From Nitrosomonas sp. (GTDB lineage: Bacteria; Pseudomonadota; Gammaproteobacteria; Burkholderiales; Nitrosomonadaceae), in assembly GCA_021604405.1 (NCBI GenBank), contig BQJA01000005.1, positions 1 through 64,000 on the forward strand: a stretch of 64,000 nt of DNA, written 5' to 3'. The notes under the pieces are model-generated. The model saw only the letters and a list, made by a program, of their open reading frames with translations. It did not search any database and was not told the DNA's origin. The translations under genes were made by a program, and so were the position numbers. Each line of letters opens with the position of its first letter. Position 1 is the stretch's first letter. Below, in pieces: positions 63,698 through 64,000 of this stretch.

Positions 63698-64000
63698 TTA
63701 ATTTCCTTGGAGTACAAAGTTGAAAGGTTGCAATGCGATGGCCCGCGCCGGCTGGCCATCGCGAAGAGGCGGTTTGCACTTCCAGCTCTTTACCGCTGTC
63801 ATTGCGGCATCGTCCAGACGTGCATAACCGCTGCTATTAATAACTTCCGCGTTGTCCACACGACCGTCTTCGTTAAGTTCTACCCTTAAGACCAGTTGAC
63901 CTTCTTCACCCATTCGGCGTGAAATTGGCGGATAAGCCGGTGCGTTCAATTCCGGGCAGGAGACAGCGAGCTCAGATGTCAGGGTAACCGGACCCGTTTG
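63698..64000 (-). CDS. tonB: energy transducer TonB, C-terminal part (partial)
   Basis: The frame enters from the right edge and ends at 63698, four bases before exbB. The visible 100 residues are the TonB C-terminal domain: APAYPPISRRMGEEGQLVLRV, NSSGYARLDDAAMTAVKSWK and PFNFVLQ. This domain spans the periplasm to touch TonB boxes of receptors. The N-terminal anchor and Pro-rich linker lie outside the window. The order tonB-exbB-exbD is a typical operon for siderophore or carbohydrate uptake. Confidence 0.92.
   Translation of the reverse strand, partial: QTGPVTLTSELAVSCPELNAPAYPPISRRMGEEGQLVLRVELNEDGRVDNAEVINSSGYARLDDAAMTAVKSWKCKPPLRDGQPARAIALQPFNFVLQGN

Noticed and set aside
1-64000. CRISPR arrays
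   Set aside because: No regularly spaced repeat of 20-40 bases was found. The only short arrays are the heptanucleotide repeat and two-copy tandems.

Overview
The window looks like chromosomal DNA from a betaproteobacterium, most likely of the Nitrosomonas/Nitrosomonadaceae type (inference). The evidence is the gene order rpsF-priB-rpsR-rplI-dnaB, the UbiJ-UbiB pair, a moderate base composition, and genes that such autotrophs often carry: an AMP phosphorylase with a PRPP synthetase, an IalB-like protein, a PhoX-type phosphatase and an alginate-export-type porin. No species call can be proved from the sequence alone. Most of the window is intact single-copy genes. A minority is visibly decaying: frameshifted genes, a nonsense-mutated secreted protein and two worn transposase remnants.

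Layout. 1-2,800: tail of an upstream gene, a broken ADP-ribosylglycohydrolase gene and a divergent diguanylate-cyclase-like gene, separated by a heptanucleotide tandem repeat. 2,830-4,005: Tat-exported PhoX/DUF839 protein. 4,069-8,830: a compact six-gene minus-strand operon (KdsB-like cytidylyltransferase, HpaI-type aldolase, 2-hydroxyacid dehydrogenase, NAD-dependent epimerase, HAD phosphatase, 6-phosphogluconolactonase). It diverges from a plus-strand surface-glycan block, 9,059-16,011 (two paralogous glycosyltransferases around an FkbM methyltransferase, a GT2, an O-antigen ligase/polymerase and a SAM methyltransferase). Together these look like a pathway that makes, activates and transfers an unusual 3-deoxy-ulosonic-type sugar.

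16,376-24,622: assorted housekeeping and envelope genes (O-methyltransferase, DUF2024, IalB, ArsC, L,D-transpeptidase, DUF3422, a hydrolase-OsmC fusion, HslR, class II aldolase), then tRNA-Val(GAC). 24,852-28,920, directly downstream of the tRNA, is a sparse accessory stretch of small orphan genes, a nonsense-mutated secreted protein and its intact look-alike, a DUF6868 gene and an IS4 remnant. 28,920-37,659: homocysteine synthase, the AMP phosphorylase-PRPP synthetase pair, a thioredoxin-fold protein, and the S6-PriB-S18-L9 operon with dnaB. 37,690-43,136 (minus): Aer-like chemoreceptor, ferredoxin plus hydrolase, UbiB and UbiJ.

43,508-51,552: hydrolase, alginate-export porin, a divergent sigma-54 regulator with a striking array of palindromic half-sites at its start, a frameshifted aldo/keto reductase, and a radical-SAM/QueD divergent pair. 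51,580-57,457: TatD, a short-chain dehydrogenase, alanine dehydrogenase, a small membrane protein, a secreted endonuclease/phosphodiesterase-fold protein and a sulfotransferase. 57,730-64,000: IS1182-like remnant, L-serine dehydratase, a lipoprotein, a GH24 lysozyme, a dicarboxylate symporter, and an ExbD-ExbB-TonB module cut by the window end.

The strongest candidates for undescribed biology are the divergent ulosonate/glycan locus (4.1-16 kb), the repeated palindromes at the sigma-54 regulator (46.86-46.90 kb) and the AMP phosphorylase-PRPP synthetase pair (30.7-33.2 kb).
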